From Asterella californica (lineage: Eukaryota; Streptophyta; Marchantiopsida; Marchantiales; Aytoniaceae), in assembly GCA_036924285.1 (NCBI GenBank), contig JAYKYS010000019.1, forward strand, positions 620,001-684,000: a DNA stretch of 64,000 nucleotides, in the 5' to 3' direction. Within the stretch, counting starts at the first letter, position 1, and each line of letters starts with the position of its first letter. Shown here piece by piece: positions 44,832 through 55,300 of this stretch. The notes beneath the pieces were generated by a model, which searched no databases, was not told where the DNA came from, and was given only the letters and a program-made list of their open reading frames with translations. The position numbers and the translations under genes are program-made.

Positions 44832-47116
44832 ATGTCGATGCATCCTCGAGGGTTGGTGTTACCGGCAGCGGAGTTGGCTGAGGTCAAATCCTTCATCAAG
44901 GAGTTGGGTCTCGATTTCTTCTTGTGGGATTGGGACCTCGTCGACCAGGGACTTCTGGAGGAGGTTTGGGCAGCATTACCTCCCCGCACCGGTGTACATG
45001 CGAAGACAGGAGTAGCTCGAGAAAGATCATCTTCCTGGACAGCAGATTGGTGACGTATGGCTTTTCACAGGTCAGAAGCAGAGAACAAGGGCTATGAATT
45101 AGACAAGAAGATCCTACCCATGATCTCGGAGAAGTGACATGTGTCTGGGAGCACATCTTGTCTCTTCCTGGAGGACAGACAGAGAAGGAACGGATGGAAG
45201 GTTGAAGCTTACCGGGAGTCGCAGAAGCGCCTTCTCACGAAGCTGTTCCTTCATCTCTTTCCCAAGAGGAAGGCGCAGAAGACGGGGTACCTTGGAGACC
45301 ATGACATGGAATTCCTAGAAGTCATTTGGGAAGGACTGTCCATCAACTGGGGCGCGGTCTTCCACGCATATGTGCATGCAGAGCTGGTGTATTTAGGCAC
45401 CCCGGCAGGAGGACATCTTACTCCGTTCTTCTGTTATCTGTATGTGACCAACAGGGATCTAACGGAAGATCAGTTGGCGAGATATGAGTCAACAAGGCAA
45501 CACGAGACGAAGGAAAAGACCTCGAGAGAAGACGACCGAGCAGCCACAATGACTCCTCCTCCCACTCCGATGTCGCAGATGAGGTCAGGTAATCATCAGA
45601 AGACGCTTCAGGTGAGAGAAGACGACTCCAGTGGGTCAGAAGACACGACATCATCAAGGAAGATGGGTCCTAAGATTGTGCCTAGGAAGACCACCTCCTT
45701 CTCGATCATTCACTCTAGATCGGAGTTCGACTCATAGGAGGAGCCACTGAGTGCCCGAGCCACTGAGTGCTCAAGCTTCTGCAACACCAGGGAGTCTTCC
45801 GAAGACTCCAGAAGACGAAGGTTGGATGGACATTCCTACTACGATGCGAGGAAGCGCAGTAAAGAGGACCGCTTCTACCATGAGGAGGGATCTTCCATCC
45901 CAGAAGGTGAGAAGAGTAGCTTCTTTCCGTGCGCAGAAGCAGAAGACCATAGTGGTGGAAGATGCATCCTTGTCTCTGGAAGACAAGGAAGACACCTCCG
46001 ATCGGATTGTGGAGATGAACATGTCTTCCGTGGGAAGAAGACTGGAAGAGTTCAGTGCCTTCTTCCACTCGGAGATCCAACCAGCTATGGCGTGGGTGGA
46101 GAAGAGGGCGATGGCTTAGGAGAAGCCCCTACAGCTTGGATTCGATCTGCGCACCCTGATGCGGCAGGAAGAAGGTCAGAAGAAGGTAGAAGCGCTGGAA
46201 GCCAATCTCCGTACCACGGAGAAGCTCGCAGCGAAGTACAAGGCGGAAGCAGCCGCTTCTGCCAAGGAGTTAGCGCAGTTGAGGAAGAGCAACCAAGAAT
46301 TACAAGCGCGTTTATAGCAGCGTGACCAGGAGGTTCTGCGAGTTCGGGGCAAGATCACCGCCCTCGCAGAGGAGAAGACAACATGAAAGACACTGCGCGC
46401 AGCCGCAGAAGCACAGACAGCAGCTGAGAAGACGCAGCGAGAAGCAGCGGAAGCTCGTGCGCAGGGGATGCTAGCTTAGACGGATGCTAGCTTAGATGCG
46501 CTTCGGAAGAAGTTTAACTTCACCGCGGGTATGAAGCTTCTTACCTTAGCTAGGGAATGGGACGACGAGTCCAAGGCAATGTTGGTAGAGCGCAAGGAGA
46601 GCATGTTCCGGTACTTGGATCAGCAAATAGAGGGAGTGAAGACACTCTACGGTCTTCTCTCGATTCCGTCATCCGCAACTGCATCTTCCCAAACCCCAGC
46701 ACCATCGACCGGATCAGACTTGGAGAAGGAGGAGTTTGATCTCGCTGTCCACTTGGTAGTGACAGCGTTGGAAGCCGAGAAGATCCCGAAGAAGCTCTGG
46801 AAGACTGGAAGAAGAGTTGTCTTCCCAGGTATTCCGAGTGGAGGAAGCGACTTCCCCGGACCACTATGAGGTCACCATGGCTCCCAGTGTCGAACTAGTA
46901 CCTCAGAAGAGCGAGGAAGCACAACTCGACCCAGCTTCCCAGAAGACGCTTCCGTCTTCCGAAGAAGCAGCAGCAGAGTCAACGATGAATGTTGAGGAGG
47001 AAGCCACCTCAGTGACATCCGAGGTATTCACAGGGCTTCCCAGCTTATCAGAAGCTGAGTTAGGAGTTCAAGTAGGAGCAGGTCAAATGGAGATTGCATC
47101 CGAGCAATTAGAGTAG
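44832..47116 (+). pseudogene. LTR-borne frame of L4
   Basis: It starts at the ATG of MSMHPRGLVLPAAEL and ends with EIASEQLE and TAG at 47116, about 760 codons if continuous. Segments are FFLWDWDLVDQ, GTPAGGHLTPFFCYLYV, a linker with TPPPTPMSQM, KVRRVASFRAQKQK, the coiled coil, and FRYLDQQIEGVKTLYG. Stops occur near 45053 and 45735, and at 46119 and 46318 where a Gln codon appears as TAG, with more breaks near 46480. The gene is dead here, but the layout matches the 23034-25358 copy. Confidence 0.82.
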
Positions 47117-47205
47117 ACAGCAAAGCGCAGAAGACAAGTTGACTTGTCCAAACTTAGTAGGAACCGAACATGCTATCTTAGGAGGTGGCAGTTTTAGTGT
47201 AATAT

Positions 47206-47213
47206 TATATAAG
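47206..47213 (+). promoter_or_regulatory. TATA-like box in the L4 LTR
   Basis: TATATAAG lies about 90 bp after the end of the LTR-borne frame. The L1 LTR has the weaker TATTAGATAG at the same place, and L2 and L5 lack it. If it is the promoter, the reading frame lies in U3. Tentative. Confidence 0.35.
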
Positions 47214-48733
47214 TGACCATGTGGTAGAGTAGGCAGCGTAGGAGTAGTAAGGTGGATGTCTAACTAAACAGGAAGAGGAACCGCTTGCATGTGAGGTGGC
47301 AGCCTTCTTACAGCGTCCATCTCTCCCTGGTTGTAGTTGAGGATTGGAGGGGATTCCCTCTACGCCTCAAGGCAGATGCTTAAGTAGGATCGAAGAGTAG
47401 ATTTTCAGACACACATATGCCTCACTGTGAGTAGGAACACATTACACACTAGAGACGCATACGCATAGTACACACTACACCCGATGTGAGAGACATCGAA
47501 TAGATTGGGATTACACCGAAGGGGTCTGCATTCTCTTGTTGCCAGCACTGGTTCAAAGATGTAGATAGAGATAGTGAGCAGTTTAGGAGCATGGAACGGT
47601 ATCCTCATGTAGTCCTGCTGACTAAACTGGTGTGTCGAGGAGTAGGAGCAGAAAGTAGAGAGAGTGAGCTTCCCAACACCAATGTGTCTTCTTCTCGGGG
47701 AATGGATTGCTGATTTGAGTGCAGAAGCTTTGTCTGTGTCTTCTGGGTGGTGGATTTCTTTGAATTCACTCCCGATTGTGCATGGGAAGCATTCTTCTTG
47801 AGTGGCGGTGACTGTCAGCAGTTGTGCAGATTCGCAGCTTGGCTCATCCAGTGGAGCACTTCGGATCCACGTACGGATGGTCCTATGAGTAAGGGATCCC
47901 AGAAGACAGAGTAGTTGGAGCAGCGAGAGAAGAAGAAAGAAGCCTTCTTCCCACAGCAGAAGACGACATCCTCAAGTAGAAGACTGTGTAACTGTACGCA
48001 CGTTTGTTGTCTTCCTCCCCAAACTATTACAAGCAAGGATGGCTTGTTAGTCAGGATCCGGACTAGAAGCCTGTCGGAGTCTTAATTTCTTATTCTTATC
48101 TTGTCTTTCTCTCGTTTGGATTTTTCCTTCTTCTCCTTCTTCCCCATCTTCTTACCTTCTTCTAGTGAGCTTCCGAGACTTCTATTGAGCTTCCGTGAAG
48201 ATGAATGTCGTTGTAGTGCTACAGGAAGACCGTTTCCGTAGGCAAAAGCCTGGGAGGGCTATAGGGGGTATACACCCTATGATTAATCTAACCCGTTGGG
48301 ACTTGGAAGAGCAATGTGCGACAGATGTTGCTAGTTCGACTTCTACGAAGCAGGAGTAGTCTTCTGGAGCCGTGAGAAGCCGAGTTGAACCTCCAGAAGC
48401 CGAGAATTGCTTCGGAAAGACAGTACTGAGAGGACTGGAAGAAGTGACCTGGAAGTAGGAAGCGTCTTCCCAAGCTTCTCTGTAGATAATTGTGTGATAT
48501 TTTAGGTGGTAGTTGTTTGTTTAGGTCCAGAGCACCTTCTGAAGGGTCTGGAAGCCGTAGGGTTTTGTGAGAAGACGAGATTTCAAGACAAAACCTGTGT
48601 GTTTGTGTGTTTGAACAGATCTTAGAACTTAGAGCAGCGATACTTGTGCAAATCCTCTGTGGGAACGATATCTTATATACTAAATGGACAAAATGAGTAA
48701 TCCTGCGACACTACATATAGTGAGCATCATTTT

Positions 48734-48751
48734 TGGCGCCTCTGCCGGTGA
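48734..48751 (+). promoter_or_regulatory. primer binding site of L4, tRNA-Asp-like
   Basis: TGGCGCCTCTGCCGGTGA differs at few positions from the tRNA-Asp site TGGCGCCGTTGCCGGGGA known in Tat/Athila elements. It lies 23 bp after the LTR end, the same spacing as in L1. Confidence 0.82.
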
Positions 48752-48845
48752 TTTCATCTTAGTAACGTCTGTTCTAAGCTTCTTGGATCTGTGTGCCAGT
48801 TGTTAGTTTCATTCCGAACGAACTTGGGTTGTAGTTGAAGGTGTT

Positions 48846-50630
48846 ATGGGACTCTATCTTGCTAGAAAACAGGAACCGCAACCAGAAGCTGATGAGATAC
48901 ATCGGGGAGAACTCGAAGAAGCCTCTTCCTTGCTTCCAAGAGCTTCTTGGAAGACTCGATCTTGGAAGACTGCAGCGAGTACAACAGGAAGCACGAGAAG
49001 AAGACGTTCCGAACTTGTGACCGGTTGTTCAGACATTCAATCTGCCGGATCTAGTATTAGAAGAAGAGGGACATCTCTTCTCAACACTCTGGTAGATGCC
49101 TCCGACCAGAGAAAGAAGCAGAAGACGCACGGGTAAAGACCCTGAGTGGGTACATTCATCCCCGCGAACCGCTTCTAGAGAGCATCAGATATCCCTGAGA
49201 CACCAAAGAAAAGAAGAAGAGCTCAGGAAGATCCGATCAATAGAGTTGGACGAGCCTTCCATCTCGAGCATAATCTTTGGAGAAGACAGAAGCCAACCGA
49301 GTGACCACGTGTATAGAGTAGATTTTGGTACTGGTTACTCGGAAGACGTCTTCCCAAAAGACTAGAGGAGATCATTCCAGACGTCTCAGAAGGCGACAGC
49401 GACTGTATCTCTGACTCAGAAGACGACATTCGTGATTCAGACAGTCCTGGACCTTCGAGAAGACCATCTCCACCACCTGGGCCTGAGGGAGGAAGAAGTT
49501 GGCAGTCGTATCAGCCGGCAGTCGACATGGCTTCCCACACTCGGCAGAAGTACCATCCGTATAACAATGATGCTGACGTGAACGACTTCATCACGATGTT
49601 CGAGACCATCTCTCGATCCAACAAGGAAGACTCTGATGTCGACAGACTCCATGTATTTCCTAGTTTGATCGTAGGGAAGGGAAGGAAATGGATGAGTAAA
49701 ATGTTGGATGATGGGTTAGTAATGGCCGCTTGGGCTACTATGAAGGCAGCTTTTCTGAAAAGGTTCAGAGGAGTGAGCTATGATCGGATGACCCTCATAG
49801 AACTTCAGAGACTCGAACGGAGAAGAGAGAGACACTGCGGGATTATACAAAGAGGTTTGAAGACCTCCTGGATCACATCCCTCAGAACCAAGGAAGACCC
49901 GGTTATTGTGCCCAGCAAGCCGTGGACTGGTACTTGGGAGGATTGTCTCAAGAAATGGAGTTGTACTGCAGAAGAGGAGGGGGTGATGATTTAGTAGAAG
50001 TACAGAAGCATGCCGAGCAGTATGAAACCTCGAGCATCACTCGAAATATGACGAAAGACAGAGGAAAGACCTCGAAGAAGTCCAAGAAGTCAAAGAAGTC
50101 TTCTAGGAAGTCCAAGAGGAAGTCCAAGTCCACTGAAACTGATAACAATGATTCGGAAGTATCCTCTACTTCTGAAGAGTCTACTGTCGAAAGTTCTGAA
50201 TCTGAATCTGAACAAAAGAAGAAGACACGAAAGAAGAAGAAGGAGAAGACACGATCAAGGGAAGAAGTTGTGCAGAAGATTTCTCAAACTCAGATCATTC
50301 AGTCTGCACCTGATCCCTGGATCGATGAAGTTCTGAAGTAGTTTGCCGACCTGAAGGTTCATCTTCTGAACCAGAAGGACAAGCGGAAGCAACCTACAGC
50401 TTCTCGGCCAAACATTTGGTGCAACCTTTGCAACTCTTCCGGACACACCAGAGATCAGTGTACACAGGACCAAGTTGTCAATTGGGCAAGCTGGGAAGAA
50501 GACGATGAGGGATATCTACACGATCCCAGTGGGGAATCCTGCTATAGGATCGAGATGATACAACCGTTCACTCTTACGCCTCATGCCCAATATAATCATT
50601 ATACACCTAGAGACAGGGCTAGTAATGTAC
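48846..50630 (+). pseudogene. gag: gag of L4, interrupted by the S element
   Basis: The first ATG (MGLYLARKQEP) is at 48846. After frame changes near 49130 and 49365, a capsid-type region lies at 49527-49994 (KYHPYNNDADVNDFITMFE, RKWMSKMLDDG, AWATMKAAFLKRF), typical of retrotransposon gag. Next is a very Lys/Ser/Glu-rich linker (about 50060-50260). After an in-frame TAG at 50339-50341 comes a CCHC zinc knuckle (CNLCNSSGHTRDQC, 50421-50462). The sequence is cut at 50630 by the S LTR. Gag packages the element RNA. This copy is inactive. Confidence 0.88.
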
Positions 50631-51532
50631 TGTAACGACCTATGTTACACATAGGAAGTTTGTCTATTAGTAAGGTATTTAGTTATAACTAAGTGTTGAG
50701 AATGTTTATTTGCTGCCCAAGTACTTTAAGGAGGTATCAAGTTAGTCATGACTAGCTAAAGTTAGTTATGGTTAAACTTAGCTGTACTTTTGGCAGAATT
50801 CAAATATTTCTTAAAGAGTGAGCACTACTATCTTGTCATCTTGTCTAAAAGGTAGAAAGGAGGTGGAAAGTATCCCTTATCTCCTTTTTGACTTGATATT
50901 AGTGGTTGGATTAAAGTTGTGGACTTTGTGGGCATTAAAAACAAGAAGAGATTCCACATGTCTCTTTTTTAGTGGGTCTTAGTGTAGAGGTGGGTGGAAA
51001 TTTGAGATTCCTTAAGAATATTTCAGAATCCTTCTAGAAGTTGTTGACTTTGAAGGAATAAGTTCATGTGAAAAGGTAAGAAGCCCATGTGATTAATGCT
51101 TTTATCTTAAGTAATATCTTAGTAAAACCCGGTAAAAATAGTTACGGCTGAGTTACCGGACGGTATCAAAGTAAAAACCTAGAATGTATAAATAGAGGAG
51201 TAGAGAAGAGCTCCTCATCCTTGTTTTCATATCGTCGTAATGACAACTTGAGTAATATAGAGAGTGTGTGATATTTTAGCATGTGAGAACTTGAGAGACG
51301 TCGTTAGAATGGAGGATTTTAGTTGATGAGTTTATGGAGAATTTTAATTGATGAGTTTATGGGTGTATGAATGAGTGAACTTAGCATTTTTCTCTTCAAG
51401 TTCATGGTGTGCTTCCATCAAAGCCATCAGAGGTGACCCTTGAGTGAGAGACAAGTCCGACATGTTGCAGATTCATCGTGGAGGTTGAGAGATCAGGGGG
51501 TAGTTGATCGATAAGACCGCGGAGGGTTTACA
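50631..51532 (+). mobile_element. 5' LTR of an S-family element
   Basis: It runs TGTAACGACC...TTTACA, 902 bp, and matches the solo LTR at 30760-31672. It is followed at once by a primer binding site, so it is a 5' LTR. It inserted in the L4 gag. The right end of the element is not in the window. Confidence 0.88.
51187..51195 (+). promoter_or_regulatory. TATA box of the S LTR
   Basis: TATAAATAG is conserved in both S LTR copies (here and near 31109-31117 on the minus strand). It sits about 345 bp before the LTR end and is a plausible core promoter. Confidence 0.65.
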
Positions 51533-51536
51533 TTTT

Positions 51537-51554
51537 TGGTTCCGTTGCCGATGG
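51537..51554 (+). promoter_or_regulatory. primer binding site of the S element
   Basis: TGGTTCCGTTGCCGATGG begins 4 bp after the LTR end and resembles the tRNA-Asp-like sites of the L family, differing mainly in the third to fifth bases. Confidence 0.72.
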
Positions 51555-51719
51555 AGAGAACGTTGGGAGGAGAGAGAACTAACGAGATGTTAGCAACATT
51601 AGAACCTTTCGTGTATCACGTAGTGATCTATGACGCATTTGAGGTAATTCTTTACATCTTGTTCACTTAGAAAGAGTTTGAGGAGAGTTGAAAGATAATG
51701 CAACAAGAGTTGTAGAGAA

Positions 51720-52360
51720 AGGAGAAGAGAGAAGTTATTAGAGGAGAAAAATTTCAGAGTTTAAGAATTCAACTCTTTGGAAAATTTGTACAGTCGTTGT
51801 CAGATTTTCTGTGTTTTTTATTTTCCTGTGATACTTTCCAGTATTCTAGATTGGCTGATAACCTATCTAAGACAAAAGAAATCATGGGAAAAAGTGGTCT
51901 AGAGAGAGAGCAATGAATTTTCAAAGTTGAGGGGGTTTATTCACGAGAGTTGAGGAATTCTGTTCTCTGGAAAAAGTTTACAGTCATTGTCAGATTTTCT
52001 GTGAATTTTATTTTCCTGAGAAACTTTCCAGTGTTTTAGATTGGCTGATCAGCTATCTAGGACAATAGAAATCAGGAGAAAAGGTGGTATGGAGAGAGAG
52101 CCATGCATTTTCAAAGTTGAAGGGGTTTATTCACGAGAGTTGAGGAATTCTGCTCTCTGGAAACTTTTTACAGTTATTGTCAGATTTTATTTTCCTGTGA
52201 AAACTTCCAAGATTGTAGCTTGTCTGATGAGCTATTAGAAGAAACAAAAATCATGAGAAATGATGTCTGAAGAGGGAGATAGAATTTTTCAAAGTAGAGA
52301 GGGTTGACAGCCATGAGAGAAGTGAAAATATACAAATTTCAGTTCTCTGAAAATTTGTAG
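51720..52360 (+). repeat. about 190-bp tandem array in the S internal region
   Basis: GAATTC within a conserved block recurs at 51765, 51955 and 52145. Each copy has TTCACGAGAG or a variant, a TTGTCAGATTTT stretch and (except the last) AGATTGGCTGAT. A partial fourth unit ends at 52360. No coding frame is present, so the visible internal part of S is non-coding, which suggests a non-autonomous element. Confidence 0.82.
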
Positions 52361-55300
52361 TGACGCAGGATTACTCCTTTTGTCCATTTAGTATTCAAGA
52401 TATCGTTCCCACAGAGGATTTACGCAAGTAACGCTGCTCTAAGTTCTAAGATCTGTTCAAACACACAAACACACGGGTTTTGTCTAAAAATCCCGTCTTC
52501 TCACAAAACCACACGTCTTTCAGACACGCCACATGGTGCTCTGGAAGTAAACAAACAACTACCAACTAAAATATCACACAATTATTCACAGAGAAGCTCG
52601 GGAAGACGATCTTCCTGCTTCCAAGTTGCTTCTTTTGGTCTTCTCGATACCGTCTTCCCGAAGCGATCCTCGTCTTCTGGGGGTTCAGCTCGTCTTCTCA
52701 CACCTCCAGAAGGTTGTCCTGCTTCGCAGAAGTCGACTAACAACGGTCGTTACATCTTATTCTCACACTCACATTCCAACGGGTTAGATTAATCACAGGG
52801 TGTATACCCCCTGTAGCCTTCCCAGGCTTCTGCCTACAGAAGTGGTCTTCCTGCAGCACTACAACGACATTCATCTTCACGGAAGCTCAATAGAAGTCTC
52901 GGAAGCTCTCTAGAAGAAAGTAAGAAGATGGGGAAGATGGAAGAAGATGGGGAAGATAAGAAAATCCAAACAAGAGAAAACAAGATGAAAAGAGGCAATT
53001 AAGATTCCGACAGCCTTCTAGTCCGGATCCTGACTAACAAGCCATCCCTGCTTGTAATAGTTTGGGGAGGAAGACAACAAACGTGAGTACGGTTGCACCG
53101 TCTTCTACTCGAGGATGTCGTCTTCTGTTGCGGGAAGAAGGCTTCTTTCTTCTTCACTTCGCTGCTCTGACTACTCTGTCTTCTGGGATCCCTTACCCAT
53201 AAGACCGTTCGTACGCAGATCCCAAGTGCTCTACTGAACGAGTCAAGCTACACTTCCACAACTGTTGACATTCACCGCCATTCAAGAAGAACACTTCCCA
53301 TGCACAATTGGGAGCGAATTCAAAGAAACCCACCACCCAGAAGACATGAACGAAGCTTCTGCACCCAGATCCACAATCTATTCCCCGAGAAGAAGTCACA
53401 ATGGCATTGGGAAGCTCACTCCCTCTACTTCCTGCGTCTACTCCCCGACACATCAGTCTAACCAGCAGGACTGCACGAGGACGCCGTTCCCTACTCTAGA
53501 CTGTCCACTACTCATCTACATCTCCGAACCACTGCTGGTACGAACATGCAGACCCCTTCTGTGTATTCCCAGACTATTCGTATGTTTCCAACAACGGGTG
53601 TAGTGTACATTGTGTACTTCTAGTGTCTAATCTGTCTCCTGCACCGTAAGATTGGTATGTGCGTGTAGAACTACAGAACTGTCGAACTCTAGAACTCTGT
53701 CTCCTACTCTTCGATCCTACTTATGTCGTTGCCATGAGAACCAGGGGAGATGATCACCAGGGAGAGAGAGGCGCTGACAGGAGGTTGTCACCCCACATGC
53801 AAGCGGTTCCCTTTCCTAATTAGCCATCAACCTTGTTGCTCCTACGCTACCTATGCTACCACATGGTATCTTAACTAATTTTACACTGAAAACTGCCATC
53901 CTTAAGATAGCATGTTTTGGTCCTACTAAATTTGGAATAGTCGATGGAGTTACTAACTACTCTGATTGCTCGGTGGCAATCTCTACCTGATCTGCTCCTA
54001 TCGGAGCTCCTAACGCGGCTTCTGATAAGCCAGAAAGCCCTGTAGTTACCTCGGGTGTCACTGAGGTGGCTTCCTCCTCATCGTCCTTGGCTGGCTCTGC
54101 TGTCGCTGCTGCTACGTCTTCCTCGACTTCGGCTTCTGCTTCGGAAGACAGAAGCGTCTTCTGGGAAGCGGAATCGACCGGTGCTTCTTCCGTCTTCTGA
54201 GCCACTGGTGCGGGACTAGGGACCATGGCGACCTCATAGGGGTCTGGGGAAGTCGCTTCCTCCACTCGGAATACCTGGGAAGACGGCTCGTCTTCCTGTC
54301 TTCCAGAAGACATCTTGTCTTCCGGGACGTCTTCCGGTGTCTTCCCGGCTTCCAACGCTGTCACTACCAAATGCATAGCGAGGTCGAACTCCTCCTTCTC
54401 CATTCTGGAACCAGTCGATGGTGCTGGAGCGTAGGAAGATGCGGTTGCAGGTTTCGGAAGCGAGGGGAGACCATAAAGTGTCTTCACTCCTTCTAGCTGC
54501 CGATCTAAGTACCTGAACATGCTCTCCCTGCATTCCACCAACATTGCCTTGGACTCGCTGTTCCATCCTCTAGTCAAGGTAAGTAACTTCCTACCCGCGG
54601 TGAAGTTGAACTTCTTCCGAAGCGCTTCCACCGACTGTGCCAGCATCTCTTGTGCACGAGCCTCCGCTGCTTCCCGCTGCGTCTTCTCAGCTGCAACTCG
54701 CGCTTCTGCGGCTTCTCGCTGCGTCTTCCAAGTGGTCTGCTCCTCTGCGAGGGTGGTGATCTTCTCTCGCACTCGGAGGACTTCCTGATCACGCTACTGC
54801 ACGCGCGCCTGCTACTCCTGGTTGCTCTTCCGAAGCTGCACCAGCTCCTTGGCAGAAGCGGCTGCTTCCGCTTTGTACCTGGCTGCGAGCTTCTCCGTGG
54901 TGCGGAGACTAGCTTCCAGCGACTCCATCTTCTTCTGATCTTCTCCCTGTCGCAGCAAGGTGCGCAGGCCGAATCCAAGTTGCAAGGGCCACTCCTGAGC
55001 CTTCGCTCTCTTCTCCAGCTGGCTGGATCTCCTTCTGGAAGTAGGCGCTGAATTCATCTAGTCGTCTTCCTGCGGAAGACAAGTTCATCTCCACCACTCG
55101 CTCCGCGATGTCGACTTCGTCTTCCAGAGGCAAGGAAGCCTCTTCCACCACAATGACCTTCATCTTCTGCGCACGAGAAGAAGCTACCCTTCTCATCTTC
55201 CGGGGTGGAAGATCCATCATGGCAGGAGCGGGTCTCTTTACTGCGCTTCCTCGATCGCAGTAGGAGTATCCAAGGTTGAGCGAAAAGAATCAACGGGTCC

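Larger units (their letters stand above)
42814..48710 (+). mobile_element. 5' LTR of L4, about 5.9 kb
   Basis: It begins TGTGGTGCCCAC inside the L3 integrase and ends CTGCGACA 23 bp before the primer binding site. It is 5897 bp, near the 5976 bp of the LTR at 52361-58336, which sits downstream of pol in L5. The same LTR content is therefore seen in both 5' and 3' positions. It holds the palindromic GTCTTC block (about 42940-43030), the LTR-borne frame (44832-47116) and a TATA-like box (47206). Confidence 0.88.
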
